From Janthinobacterium sp. PAMC25594 (GTDB taxonomy: Bacteria > Pseudomonadota > Gammaproteobacteria > Burkholderiales > Burkholderiaceae_D): 64,000 bases of DNA. The position numbers were made by a program, and so were the translations under genes. Of this stretch, positions 43,942 to 51,852 are shown one piece after another. The first letter of the stretch is position 1; every line of letters begins with the position of its first letter. Location: the NCBI RefSeq assembly GCF_019443505.1, contig NZ_CP080377.1, positions 3,658,001-3,722,000 of the forward strand, in the 5' to 3' direction. Under the pieces are notes generated by a model that searched no databases, was not told the DNA's origin, and worked only from the letters and a program-made list of their open reading frames with translations.

Positions 43942-44110
43942 GCCACCCACCAACGCACCGTCTGGCTTAGGACGACGACGGCTCACTTTTGAGCCATCGT
44001 CGCGCGGCGGCGCGCGGCTGGCGAGGTATGCAACGTCAGCTAAATATGCAGCCCACGTCGGCCCGCTGTGCCGCTCGCCTTTGAGCCCGGCATGTCGTGG
44101 GCGCGAGGTA

Positions 44111-44161
44111 GTCCCGATTCGGGACAGGTGTCCTGTTTCGGGACTAGTCCCGATTTGGGAC
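44111..44161. repeat. three near-identical 15-bp palindromes
   Basis: GTCCCGATTCGGGAC (44111), GTCCTGTTTCGGGAC (44130) and GTCCCGATTTGGGAC (44147) stand 17-19 bp apart. The first is a perfect palindrome around one base. They look like operator or replication-protein sites. Confidence 0.75.
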
Positions 44162-44282
44162 AGGGGGGTGTCCTCAGATTTGAGGAGACCCCGCCGCCAG
44201 AGTGGCTGGTTGTTTCCGGTGCTGGGAAAAGCCTGGCTGGGGTTCTCCCCCGTTCCGGGGAAAAGGTCGGCGCTCGAAGCGC

Positions 44283-44465
44283 CGCCACTTTCCCGGAAGA
44301 CCGCCACAGTATTTGCGTGGCGGCCTTCGCAATTTTGGCGGTCTTCGCTCAATAATCCGGAAGAATCAGAACAATCCGTACTTTTTTCTGCGGATTCTTC
44401 TGATTCTTCCGGATTCTTGTCGACGACTTGCTCAGCAAATACCAGCTCCATCCGTCCGCAGTGAA
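44283..44465 (-). pseudogene. remnant duplicate of the RepA-like ATPase 3' end with hairpin copy B
   Basis: This stretch is a diverged copy of 37940-38150: GAAGACCGCCAC hairpins, a long hairpin and the coding end of the ATPase. On the minus strand the peptide G-W-S-W-Y-L-L-S-K-S-S matches G-W-N-W-Y-L-P-S-K-S-P of the intact gene, and a missing 10-base piece shifts the frame afterwards. The rest of the gene is absent. The hairpin at 44354-44415 has 25-base arms and the same 12-base loop as copy A. Confidence 0.7.
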
Positions 44466-44548
44466 AACGCCGACCGCCTGCCAGTGGTGTCCCGTGCACG
44501 ACGGCCACAAGTTTTTGGCCGTGGGCAGCATGCCCAGGCAGGATTACC

Positions 44549-44597
44549 GATTCGGTAACGGTTAATGATTCGGTAACGGTTAATGATTCGGTAACGG
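44549..44597. repeat. 18-bp iteron-like direct repeats
   Basis: GATTCGGTAACGGTTAAT occurs at 44549 and 44567, then again partially (GATTCGGTAACGG) at 44585, directly adjacent. A further GAATCGGTAAC is at about 44603, and isolated CGGTAACG motifs appear near 44880-44925. Tandem 17-22-bp repeats beside AT-rich palindromes resemble an iteron-controlled origin of replication. Confidence 0.7.
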
Positions 44598-44713
44598 GTT
44601 GCTGAATCGGTAACCCCTGCGCGGTGCCGGCTTCGACCTGGTGCGCGCCCTGGTGGGCACTGAGCGAAGAATTCCGCTGAGTGACGGGCACGGCCGCCCG
44701 CTGCAGCTATTCT

Positions 44714-45061
44714 GCAATGGGCTGAAAATTTAGCCGATTGCGGGTCGCATCTCTTTACCGTGAAGAGATGCGCCATTTGCAGGGTATCGACTCCCCCGAG
44801 CGCACTGGGCCGCAACCTCCTGAAAATTTAGGAGATTGGCGCGGCCGTGGTGGTGCCGGATAACGCTGGGCGCGCCGGCGGTAACGGAAGTGTAACGTTA
44901 CAGTCACGCTACGGTAACGAAACCGTTTCGGAAGGGTGCAGGAAGGGTTCAGGAAGCGTACAGCCCCAAGGCTGTACATGGCCGGGACGTTAATCCGAGA
45001 TGCGCTCTAATTTGAGCGCATCTCTTCACCGTGAAGAGATACATCCAAATTTGGATGTATT
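44714..45061. repeat. cluster of six palindromes with AT-rich cores (P1-P6)
   Basis: P1 44714-44741: GCAATGGGCT-GAAAATTT-AGCCGATTGC. P2 44746-44772: CGCATCTCTT-TACCGTG-AAGAGATGCG. P3 44813-44838: CAACCTCCT-GAAAATTT-AGGAGATTG, with outer GGCCGC/GCGGCC. P4 44999-45024: AGATGCGCTC-TAATTT-GAGCGCATCT. P5 45023-45039: CTCTTCAC-C-GTGAAGAG. P6 45040-45061: ATACATCC-AAATTT-GGATGTAT. P4-P6 are contiguous. The arms differ between palindromes but each pair of arms is complementary. Confidence 0.8.
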
Positions 45062-45225
45062 GCTCGACCGCGCTTAGGTAGCAAGCTCAGGCCTGCGCGC
45101 TGGCCTGTACCGCATGAGGCACAGCACCAGCACTCTACCGGCGGCAGGGCACGGCGAAGGCAAGGAGGGGGTAACGATTCGTTATGCCCTTGCGGATTTG
45201 CGACCTTCTCTAAGAGGGTTGAAAA

Positions 45226-45641
45226 TTTGCGAGGAACTTTAAGTCCCTCGCAAACCAGCGGGTGCTTGCTCGGATTTGAAATCGAGGCAAGGCCTAGCGC
45301 AACCCATCCAGGGAAGCAAAACCGGCACATCGCCGGTATTGGCCAGCCAGCAGCTCGGCGCCAGGGTAAAGCCTACTCGGCGTAGGTTTTGGCCCAGCGG
45401 TTAGCGCCGGGCGTGGCTGCGGCTTTAATCTGCTCACGTGAAGAGTTTGTTTCGGGCTGGCAGCACAGGTTGATGCCGGTCCCCAGAACGGGGGACCGGG
45501 AAAAGGGGGTGCAGGAATAGCGCCCCCTTGCGATGGTTCCTTGGTCACATTTGAAATGCGGGCAAGTTCGGCCGACGCCGTGCCAGGCTAAGGGGGTAGC
45601 GAAATTCGATGCCCTTGCGACCAACTTTAAGTGGGTCGCAA
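45226..45641. repeat. two pairs of matched hairpins (P7-P10)
   Basis: P7 45226-45254 (TTTGCGAGG/CCTCGCAAA) and P10 45615-45641 (TTGCGACC/GGTCGCAA) have different stems but loops that both begin AACTTTAAGT. P8 45265-45291 and P9 45540-45566 both read CTTG-N4-11-bp palindrome-N4-CAAG with cores GATTTGAAATC and CATTTGAAATG. The stretch therefore looks like diverged copies of one unit kept palindromic by compensating changes. Confidence 0.75.
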
Positions 45642-45868
45642 ATCGCGGCGGCCTGAACTGGTGGCGGGAAGATTTTCCGGCTACTCGGTTTGGCTCCGCC
45701 TGAGTGGTACATACGGGATTTCCCCGGATGTAACGTCCATGAAGAGGGCGCCGCAGTGAAGTCAGATTTCAAATCCGGCTTGGCAGGCGTAGCCCCGCAG
45801 GTGTTGCACAAAGCCAAACCTGCAGCACCGCGCCGGTCAATTCCCGTTTTGGCCGGTATTTGAGACGG

Positions 45869-46075
45869 CTATCTCGGCTTGCCATTGCTTCGGCCGCCGC
45901 CGGACGTACCGCCGGTAGTGCTCGGCCAACCGCCCGCATTGCCTGGACCTTGGCCGGCGCCCGCACCAGGGCGCGCACCGCCGCCGCTGGAACTGCCACC
46001 GGTCGTGCTTTGACGTGTGCCGGGGATGGTGACGCCACCCTTGCCTGTATTTCCGCTCGTTCCGCTCTTGCCCAT
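45869..46075 (-). CDS. small Gly/Ser-rich protein (68 aa)
   Basis: The ATG at 46075 is preceded by GAGGAG at 7 bases, an excellent ribosome site in an otherwise gene-free stretch. The product is low-complexity: MGKSGTSGNTGKGGVTIPGT followed by a Gly/Ser/Thr/Ala-rich tail ending R-S-N-G-K-P-R. No domain and no membrane segment are visible. It may be a small basic linker-like or DNA-associated protein; function unknown. Confidence 0.55.
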   Translation of the reverse strand: MGKSGTSGNTGKGGVTIPGTRQSTTGGSSSGGGARPGAGAGQGPGNAGGWPSTTGGTSGGGRSNGKPR

Positions 46076-46890
46076 GACTCGCTCCTCAAAATGGCGGCCA
46101 TATGGCCGTGCCGCCATCGTATTCCAACCGTATCCAGGGTGGCGCGAGTCAGGATTGCGGACCGCTCGTGCTGACCACGAACTCCGGCCGGCCTGTAGCT
46201 GGCGCTGGTCGACGGCGCCGGCATAGGGTCGCGTTTGAAACGCGCACCCTTGCGCCAGGCGGCGCGCTGAGTACTTGCCCGAAAATTTGGGCCAGCGGCA
46301 TTTGATTACGCACACCCTGTCGCAATCACACCGCGGCGACCAGCAGCATAAAGGGAGTGGTGATTCGCCACCCCCTTTGGCCTCAGCGGCTTGCTGCAAA
46401 GACGCCGGGAATTTTTCCGGCGTCAGGCCGCCCCGGCTAATTCTGTCCAGCGTCGCGGCGCCCGGCTTGGCCCGCCCACTGGCGACGGTCCCGAAAAATT
46501 GGGAGCGCGAGCCCGGTCACCTGCAGGCGGGCCAGTGTCGGCGAAGACGAACGGAAATTTTCGCGGGTGGGTGCGCAGGCCTGCAACCATGAGAGCGATG
46601 AAACATGGGGTTTCAAATCTCAGGACGAGGCTGGCCAGCTATTTCAGGCGATGGACCTTACATACCAGCCTGGACGGTATGTAGAAACACGCTGTGGCGC
46701 TTGGGCTTCGATGCCCCTTTGACGGGGCTTACAAGGGGCTTCACCGCGCACGAAATTCGTTCGCGGTCGGCACTTGCTGACGCAGGATTGTGGCCAGGGC
46801 ATTTACTGACTGTTGCGACCGACCGCCGTCGCCCCAAAGCGGAAGTACAAGTGAGCCGAAAACTCAGTATCTGGCGTTAAAGTCTCAAAG
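46076..46890. other. gene-free stretch with further palindromes
   Basis: No supported gene. It contains P12 (46226-46249, GGGT...GCGTTT-G-AAACGC...ACCC), P13 (46277-46292, GCCC-GAAAATTT-GGGC), P14 (46401-46424, GACGCCGG-GAATTTTT-CCGGCGTC) and P15 (46489-46504, TCCC-GAAAAATT-GGGA). P11 (45765-45775, GATTTCAAATC) lies just to the left, past the Gly-rich gene. Confidence 0.6.
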
Positions 46891-47049
46891 CTACTGTCCA
46901 GTCTTTTTCATTCGGTATGCAATGGCAGCATACAAAAAAGCGACTCCGGCCATCCCGGCTGCAACGCCATATTGATGGCCAAGGCAGAGGCTAGCGCTAC
47001 TCAAACCAAAAATACCCGCAACGATTGCAATACCTATTGATTTCTTCAT
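46891..47049 (-). CDS. small membrane protein (52 aa)
   Basis: An uninterrupted frame from the ATG at 47049 encodes MKKSIGIAIVAGIFGLSSAS, then a short polar turn (LCLGHQYG), a second hydrophobic stretch (VAAGMAGVAFLYAAIAY) and a basic tail RMKKTGQ. It would be either a signal-peptide-bearing or a two-helix hairpin inner-membrane peptide. The surrounding DNA is AT-rich (a T/A-rich 5' leader without a clear Shine-Dalgarno). The composition is much more protein-like than neighbouring frames. No family is recognised; small holin-, toxin- or entry-exclusion-like roles are possible. Confidence 0.5.
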   Translation of the reverse strand: MKKSIGIAIVAGIFGLSSASLCLGHQYGVAAGMAGVAFLYAAIAYRMKKTGQ

Positions 47050-48207
47050 TTATTTAAATTTTTAGGAATAAAAATGACGGGTCTGCTTTTAGCCGATAGC
47101 GGCCTTTCCAGGAAGCATCGCCGCGAGAGCACCTTGTGTCAAGCTTTATTGGCTCGTGTGCAACTTTATTGTGCTTCGCCATCGGCGCCTGAAGAAAGCC
47201 CGGCATTTGATTTCGCAGCGGCGCAAAGCAAGCATTGGCGCGGCCTACAGCCTGGCCGGGATGTCTGCCATTTGAATTCCGTTTGAAATGGGGGAAATTT
47301 TCTGCGCGTGAGGAAGTAAGAGGTCTAGGTCGGAAAGGCTCCAGAGATTCGCCCCCGCCCCGCCTATGGTGTCTGTCGGCCCCGCTGGCGCGCACCAGGC
47401 GGCCCGCCATGCCTTCGCCGCACGTCACGCCTTGGCCTGGCCCATCAGGGTGCAGTCCGATGCCACAGCGCCGTAATCGCCCTCGCTTCCGACAGTCTTC
47501 CACCGGAATTCCAGCGGAAACAGGCGACTTTCCGGCGGAAACGAGCGATTTTCCAGCGGAACGAAGCGCCGACAATGGCAGACCGCCCAAGCTGGCAAAG
47601 CCTACAGCCCGTCGGGTTTGACGCGGCGCTGCCGTGCTTGGCGCTGCGACCGATGCCGTCCAGCAGTTGGACGCCATCCGTTTTACCTTTTTTTGTCCAC
47701 GTTTATGACAGCGGAGGGATGAAGCGGTCCTGCACATATGGCCCCTTTGAGATTCCATGCGCCCCCGTACCCTACCAAGCTGCGCGCCGCCCGTCTCAAC
47801 GCTGGCCGGCCTGTTTGCCAAGGGCATTAAACCGTTTATCCCCCTTCAGTCGCGCGGCTTGGCGCCAGCTCCCAGCCTTGGCCGCGTATCCGTTTTAACT
47901 GCATATTTCGCGGGTGTAAAAATTCGAGGAACCAGACGGTCTTTTGTCGGTAAGGGCCTGGACTTTTGACCCGCCCTATCCCTATAGGGTTGCAGCGCCA
48001 CCACCGGGGCAGCGCTCGAGCATCCCCATCATCCCCGGCCACCTATGGGGGGCTTTGGTGTGGCCTTGGGTCTGCGACAGGGTGACGGTCGCGAAGAACG
48101 AGTCTGTATATGCGAACAGTATTGAATAATAACTAATCGTTGCCATATTGAAAATGCCTTCATCGCGCTACATTCGGTAGCCGAGGAGTACTCAAAGAAA
48201 GATAACC
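47050..48207. other. gene-free stretch with a TTCC-N3-GGAA repeat array
   Basis: About 1.15 kb without a supported gene; a 257-residue minus-strand frame here has no start signal and mixed low-complexity content. It contains the repeat array at 47499-47569 and a CCATTT...AAATGG palindrome near 47270-47294. Confidence 0.55.
47499..47569. repeat. 21-bp tandem repeats with TTCC-N3-GGAA boxes
   Basis: TTCC-N3-GGAA occurs at 47499, 47510, 47531 and 47552. The last three are the starts of 21-bp units (two helical turns) that share ...GGCGA/GAGCGAT tails. It is a likely protein-binding array. Confidence 0.7.
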
Positions 48208-48465
48208 ATGCAACCAGAATACAGGCTTCAACTTGGGATTGACCAATCATTCACGGTTACCACCGTCTCTGACAAATGGAAGGCCAGCAAGGGCCAAGAT
48301 ACAGACACCGCCCAATATGAGGTGAGGGACCCAAGCGGAGAATTAGTTACGCAGTATGAAATCCGAGACTCGACATCCATGTATCCGCCTTTCGGACGAA
48401 GTGTGAGTTACACCGAATATTCAGCGACCGGACAGGAGACCGGCTCCGGTCGGCTGAATTTTTAA
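48208..48465 (+). CDS. hypothetical protein (85 aa)
   Basis: A soluble 85-aa protein starting MQPEYRLQLGIDQSFTVTTV, polar and strand-rich (DTAQYEVRDPSGELVTQYEI, GRSVSYTEYSATG), with a purine-rich AAGAAAGATAACC directly before the ATG. No domain is recognised. The composition is protein-like and unlike the repeat DNA to the left. It is convergent with the relaxase gene. Moderate confidence. Confidence 0.6.
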   Translation: MQPEYRLQLGIDQSFTVTTVSDKWKASKGQDTDTAQYEVRDPSGELVTQYEIRDSTSMYPPFGRSVSYTEYSATGQETGSGRLNF

Positions 48466-48494
48466 CTGCGCGTCCGCCTGCTTCGGTTAGGTAA

Positions 48495-51281
48495 TCACCT
48501 CCGGCTGTGCGTAACCCGAATGGATGCATTCGCCGCCTCTAGCGTTGCGGGCCGGGCCTCATGCCACCCGTCGCCCAAGCCATCAGCGCCGGGCCAACTG
48601 GTGTGCGGGGCGTTGTGCTTGCCTGGCGTGGCCGGCGCCGTGACGAACTCGCCAACGTCGACGTTCCAATGTTCGGCCGGGTGGTCGTCGTCGCGGTGGC
48701 GGTCGTAGTCGTCGGCGCGCGGGTTGGCTTGCTGGTCGACCTGCAGCTGGCCAGAATATTCTGGCGAGTGCTGCTGCCCTGAAAATTTAGGCCAGCTGCA
48801 CTGGGCCGAGATTTCAGCCGAGTGACTGGCGCTGCTGATGCTGCTGCATGCTGCATGCTGCATGCTGCATGCTGCCAGGCCAAGCGTACGAATTTCGTCC
48901 GGCTGGTTGGCGTTCCTGTAATTCCGGGAATTTCCCTGTTTTACGCTAACTGGCGCCGCACTGCTGGTCGACCGCGCGCATCGCGCAGCAGCCTGCTCGT
49001 CATCGGCAAGGCGACAAATTTCGTCGGGCTGGTCAGCACCGGCATCGTACTGGCCTTTCCCCAGGGCGGGCTTGCTGCTGGTGGCATGGCACACGGTGGC
49101 ATAGGCGGGCGTGCCGCTGGCCTTCCTGCTGGTGGTCCTGCGTCCGGTCGGTGTGTCAGGTACCGGCGCAGCTTTGCCGGGCAAGGTGTCCTGCGCTGGC
49201 GTACTGCTGGCCTGCTGCAGCGTCGCGGTGCGCTTGGGCTTTGGCGTGCTGGTGCTGGGCGCGGCCGTGCTGCTGGGCGCGGCCGTGCTGCTGGTCGACC
49301 TGGTGCTGGTGCTGGGCGTCGATGGAGTGGCGGCCGGCCTGCTGGCGGTCGAGCTAAGCTTACCGGCGCGCGGTGCTGCTGGCGCGCAGGCAGGCGTGGC
49401 GGTCGATGTCTTGGCGCGCCTGGCCGGTGCTGCATGGCCGACCTTGGCGTTACATGGCGTTACATGCTCGATACTGGGCGCATGCTGGTGAGCGGGCACC
49501 GCGGCGGCGACGGCAGGCTGTGCGGCCCGGGTGTCGTCGGCAGGAACGATACCCTTGGCGGCCGAGCGCTTGGCCGGGGTGTCGACGGTAGGCTCGATAC
49601 CAGAATCACCAGTCTGCGGGCGGCCACCTGGCGCCGCTTGTTCCTCGATGGTGTGCGCGCGGTGCTGCTGGTCCTGCTGGTGGCAGGCCTGCTGTATTCC
49701 AGCCTTTGCCGTCTGTGTGTCGACCTGGTCAACAGCTGGCGCAATACCGGCGGTGCTCGTGAGTGGTGATGGGCTGGTGCTGGCGGCCATCTTGCTCGTG
49801 CGCTTCCGCGTATTGGCGGTGGCCACCTGGCCGGCCGGGCTGGCGGTGCTCTGTTCGATGCCAGCGGCCCGGTGGTGAGCGGTCGCCGGTGCGCTGGTGG
49901 TCGACGTCGTGCTGGCCACCTTTGGCGCGTTGCGCTTTCGCTTCGGCGTCGCGCTGGTCGGCCTGGCCGGTGCAGCCGTCACGGTCTTGGCCTGGCGCTT
50001 GGTGGCGGGGCGCTTCGTCGGTGCAGCGCTGGCCAGGCCTGCGTCGTGGTCCGATTGCTGGCCGACCTGCTGATGGGCGTGCTGCTGGCTGCGCTCCACT
50101 GCAATTGCCTCGACTGTCGAGCATACCGTCGACAGTGCCATGCCGGCCTTGCCTGGCTCGGTTGCATCATGCGACAGCGTTGCAGTTTGATTTCCCATCG
50201 CTCGGGTGGCCGGCGCAGGCGATGCAGGATTTCCGGTATCGGTGCTGCACTGCTCGATGCTGGTGGTGCTGCGCTCCCGCTGCATGCCGCTGGTCGATGG
50301 CTGGGCCGCTGGGCTGGAGCTGGCTTGCTGGCCGGGGGCGGAATTGCTGGCGCTTGTTGGGTTGGACGATGGTGGGAAATTGGGCGCGGAAATTGGAAGT
50401 CCTAACAGAGCATAGGAGTTTTCATTTTCAGGCAAAAAAACACCTGCCGTTTGCGCGCGCAAATGTCCTATAGGAGATTTTTTGTAAATCCTGTCGGGGC
50501 TTTCCGGCCGCACCTTGCGGGTCATCGTCGCAACGAACGAACCCTTGACCACCGGCGCCGGCATGGCCAGGCCCAGCGCCACGAGCAGAGGCTCCGGGTT
50601 CTTGGCGTGCGGGACCAGCAGCGCATCGATGGCGCGCTCGGTCAGTCCACTGTTCGCCTGCAGGGTCTCACGCAGCAGCGCAATGCCGGCGGCGCGCTGG
50701 GAGGTACTGTGGCGCTTCTTCGCTGCCGGCATGCGCAGGCCGTATTGCTTGGCCACCTGTTCGTGGAAATCCTTTTGCATCGCCTTCATGGTCGCACGGT
50801 TGCCCAGCAGCTCGGAGCCTACCAGTTTGCCGTCGCGGACCGGGAGCAGGACCAGGTGCAGATGTGGGCTGCTTTCGTCGTTGTGCACGATGGCGCTCAG
50901 CAGCGGCACGCGGTAGTGCTGCTGGGCCCAGGCCGCCGTGTCGCGGAAGTACGCAAGGTGGTCGATGAGCAGGCCGGCCGGCAGACTGGCGACAATCTCG
51001 ATGCCGAGCGTCGCATTTTTGCGTGGCGCCACAATGCCGTGCTCGCGCATCGCATCGCGCGCGGCGCTGGCCACGCCGTCAGCGGTAGCTGGGCCATGCA
51101 AGGTCACGTTCAGGTGGATGCGGCTTGCGTCTATCCCGCTTTCGGCGCCAACACCGATTTCCGCCTGCAGTTCGCGCGCGTTGTGACGCATCACGTTCAG
51201 GATGACGGCATCCGCGCAGCTCGCGCGCGTGGTCTTCACGCTCAGCGGCTTGACTGCCAGGAAGTGCGCGCCCTCTGTCAT
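48495..51281 (-). CDS. MOBV (Mob/Pre) family relaxase with long low-complexity tail
   Basis: The relaxase nicks oriT and leads the transferred strand during mobilization. Residues about 1-230 form the Mob/Pre domain; motif III I-V-H-N-D-E-S-S-P-H-L-H-L (His133, Asp135-Glu136, His140, His142) is the HxDE...PHxH signature of MOBV. Beyond about residue 290, more than 600 residues are rich in Ala, Ser, Thr, Pro, Gln and look disordered; normal MOBV proteins are about 400-500 aa. The tail includes repeat-encoded pieces (C-S-M-Q-H-A-A, D-Q-P-D-E-I). The start at 51281 has GGGG six bases upstream; 51287 is the alternative. I could not pinpoint oriT. Confidence 0.85.
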   Translation of the reverse strand: MTEGAHFLAVKPLSVKTTRASCADAVILNVMRHNARELQAEIGVGAESGIDASRIHLNVTLHGPATADGVASAARDAMREHGIVAPRKNATLGIEIVASLPAGLLIDHLAYFRDTAAWAQQHYRVPLLSAIVHNDESSPHLHLVLLPVRDGKLVGSELLGNRATMKAMQKDFHEQVAKQYGLRMPAAKKRHSTSQRAAGIALLRETLQANSGLTERAIDALLVPHAKNPEPLLVALGLAMPAPVVKGSFVATMTRKVRPESPDRIYKKSPIGHLRAQTAGVFLPENENSYALLGLPISAPNFPPSSNPTSASNSAPGQQASSSPAAQPSTSGMQRERSTTSIEQCSTDTGNPASPAPATRAMGNQTATLSHDATEPGKAGMALSTVCSTVEAIAVERSQQHAHQQVGQQSDHDAGLASAAPTKRPATKRQAKTVTAAPARPTSATPKRKRNAPKVASTTSTTSAPATAHHRAAGIEQSTASPAGQVATANTRKRTSKMAASTSPSPLTSTAGIAPAVDQVDTQTAKAGIQQACHQQDQQHRAHTIEEQAAPGGRPQTGDSGIEPTVDTPAKRSAAKGIVPADDTRAAQPAVAAAVPAHQHAPSIEHVTPCNAKVGHAAPARRAKTSTATPACAPAAPRAGKLSSTASRPAATPSTPSTSTRSTSSTAAPSSTAAPSTSTPKPKRTATLQQASSTPAQDTLPGKAAPVPDTPTGRRTTSRKASGTPAYATVCHATSSKPALGKGQYDAGADQPDEICRLADDEQAAARCARSTSSAAPVSVKQGNSRNYRNANQPDEIRTLGLAACSMQHAACSSISSASHSAEISAQCSWPKFSGQQHSPEYSGQLQVDQQANPRADDYDRHRDDDHPAEHWNVDVGEFVTAPATPGKHNAPHTSWPGADGLGDGWHEARPATLEAANASIRVTHSRR
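48751..48796. repeat. AT-core palindromes P17 and P16 inside the relaxase 3' end
   Basis: CCAGAATATTCTGG (48751-48764) is a perfect palindrome; 48773-48796 reads GCTGCCCT-GAAAATTT-AGGCCAGC with one mismatch. They belong to the same style as P1-P15 but lie within coding sequence. Confidence 0.75.
48843..48870. repeat. heptanucleotide GCTGCAT, four perfect copies
   Basis: Four tandem GCTGCAT units plus a fifth imperfect one (GCTGCCA). The unit length is not a multiple of three, so gain or loss of a unit would shift the frame of the relaxase tail. Confidence 0.8.
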
Positions 51282-51387
51282 GCACATCCCCGTGCCGTGG
51301 CGCCCATCAGCGCAGCCAGTGCAGGCGGAACCGGCACCAGAAATGGCAGCAGGTCCAGTGCACGGAGCAGCGCTGTGCCGGTGGCGG

Positions 51388-51852
51388 TCACAGGTCGCCC
51401 CAAAACGCCCCTTGTCGCGGGTCGCTCTTGCGGCGCAGGGCGTTGATACGCGCCGCGTCAGCCTTGCACTTGTTCGCCTTCTTGCGACTGTCAGCGCGCG
51501 CGGCTTTCACCTGGTCAACCCAGAGCCGGGCGCCGAGTGCGAACGCACGGGCGATAGTTTCCTGCGGGAGCCAGTACGTCGTCACCGATGTGATGCGGCC
51601 GTCCTTTGTGCCAACAGCCACATCTCCGCGGTAAAAGTTCCAGCCGTAACGCTTGGCGACTTCGCAAATGACAGCAGCAAGACGAGTTGTGCTTTGCGCG
51701 AAAACGCTTTCCATACCGGTCATCGCGGCGCCTTCAAGCATAGCTGCGAGGACGGCGGCACGCACTGTGTTGTGGCGTACTGGCAGGGTTCCGGGAGTAT
51801 AATCGCGCTTGTCTGGGGCGCTCTCATCATTCGTGGTGGGGGCGTTTTTCAT
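51388..51852 (-). CDS. hypothetical protein (154 aa) with small winged-helix-like module
   Basis: A soluble protein with an N-terminal polar part, a helical segment (NTVRAAVLAAMLEGAAMTG) and a module of about 60 residues (LAAVICEVAKRYGWNFYRGD, TSVTTYWLPQETIARAFALG). The tail is basic (KKANKCKADAARINALRRKS). The module resembles the chromosomal protein at 56751-57062 (KRKYHW..., D-G-R, YSLPEKVIEAALEAGG). The ATG at 51852 overlaps the AlpA-like gene stop by four bases. Position next to the relaxase and AlpA suggests a role in element regulation or DNA processing; this is inference. Confidence 0.68.
   Translation of the reverse strand: MKNAPTTNDESAPDKRDYTPGTLPVRHNTVRAAVLAAMLEGAAMTGMESVFAQSTTRLAAVICEVAKRYGWNFYRGDVAVGTKDGRITSVTTYWLPQETIARAFALGARLWVDQVKAARADSRKKANKCKADAARINALRRKSDPRQGAFWGDL

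Larger units (their letters stand above)
43703..45868. other. gene-poor repeat region of the element (left half)
   Basis: No open frame here has believable start signals or protein-like composition; the longest (43930-44691, minus) runs through three repeat arrays. The region instead holds an inverted repeat (TTGCGCTCA/TGAGCGCAA, about 43757-43807), an 11-bp tandem array, GTCCC palindromes, a remnant of the ATPase 3' end, an 18-bp iteron-like array and many AT-core palindromes, listed separately. Confidence 0.6.

Noticed and set aside
43909..44597. Possible CRISPR array
   Set aside because: Repeat units are adjacent without spacers, only about three copies each, and no cas genes are present.
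43930..44691. 253-codon minus-strand frame in the repeat region
   Set aside because: It runs through the iteron-like array, the ATPase remnant and the GTCCC palindromes, giving repeated T-V-T-E-S-L peptides; no ribosome site. Best explained by repeats open by chance.
47054..47827. 257-codon minus-strand frame
   Set aside because: No start signal; includes peptides encoded by the 21-bp repeats (S-A-G-K-S-x-V) and no recognisable fold.
48520..50473. Several plus-strand frames of 100-315 codons with Trp/Arg/Leu-rich content
   Set aside because: They lie opposite the relaxase tail; the relaxase frame contains a valid Mob/Pre motif and continues through the region.
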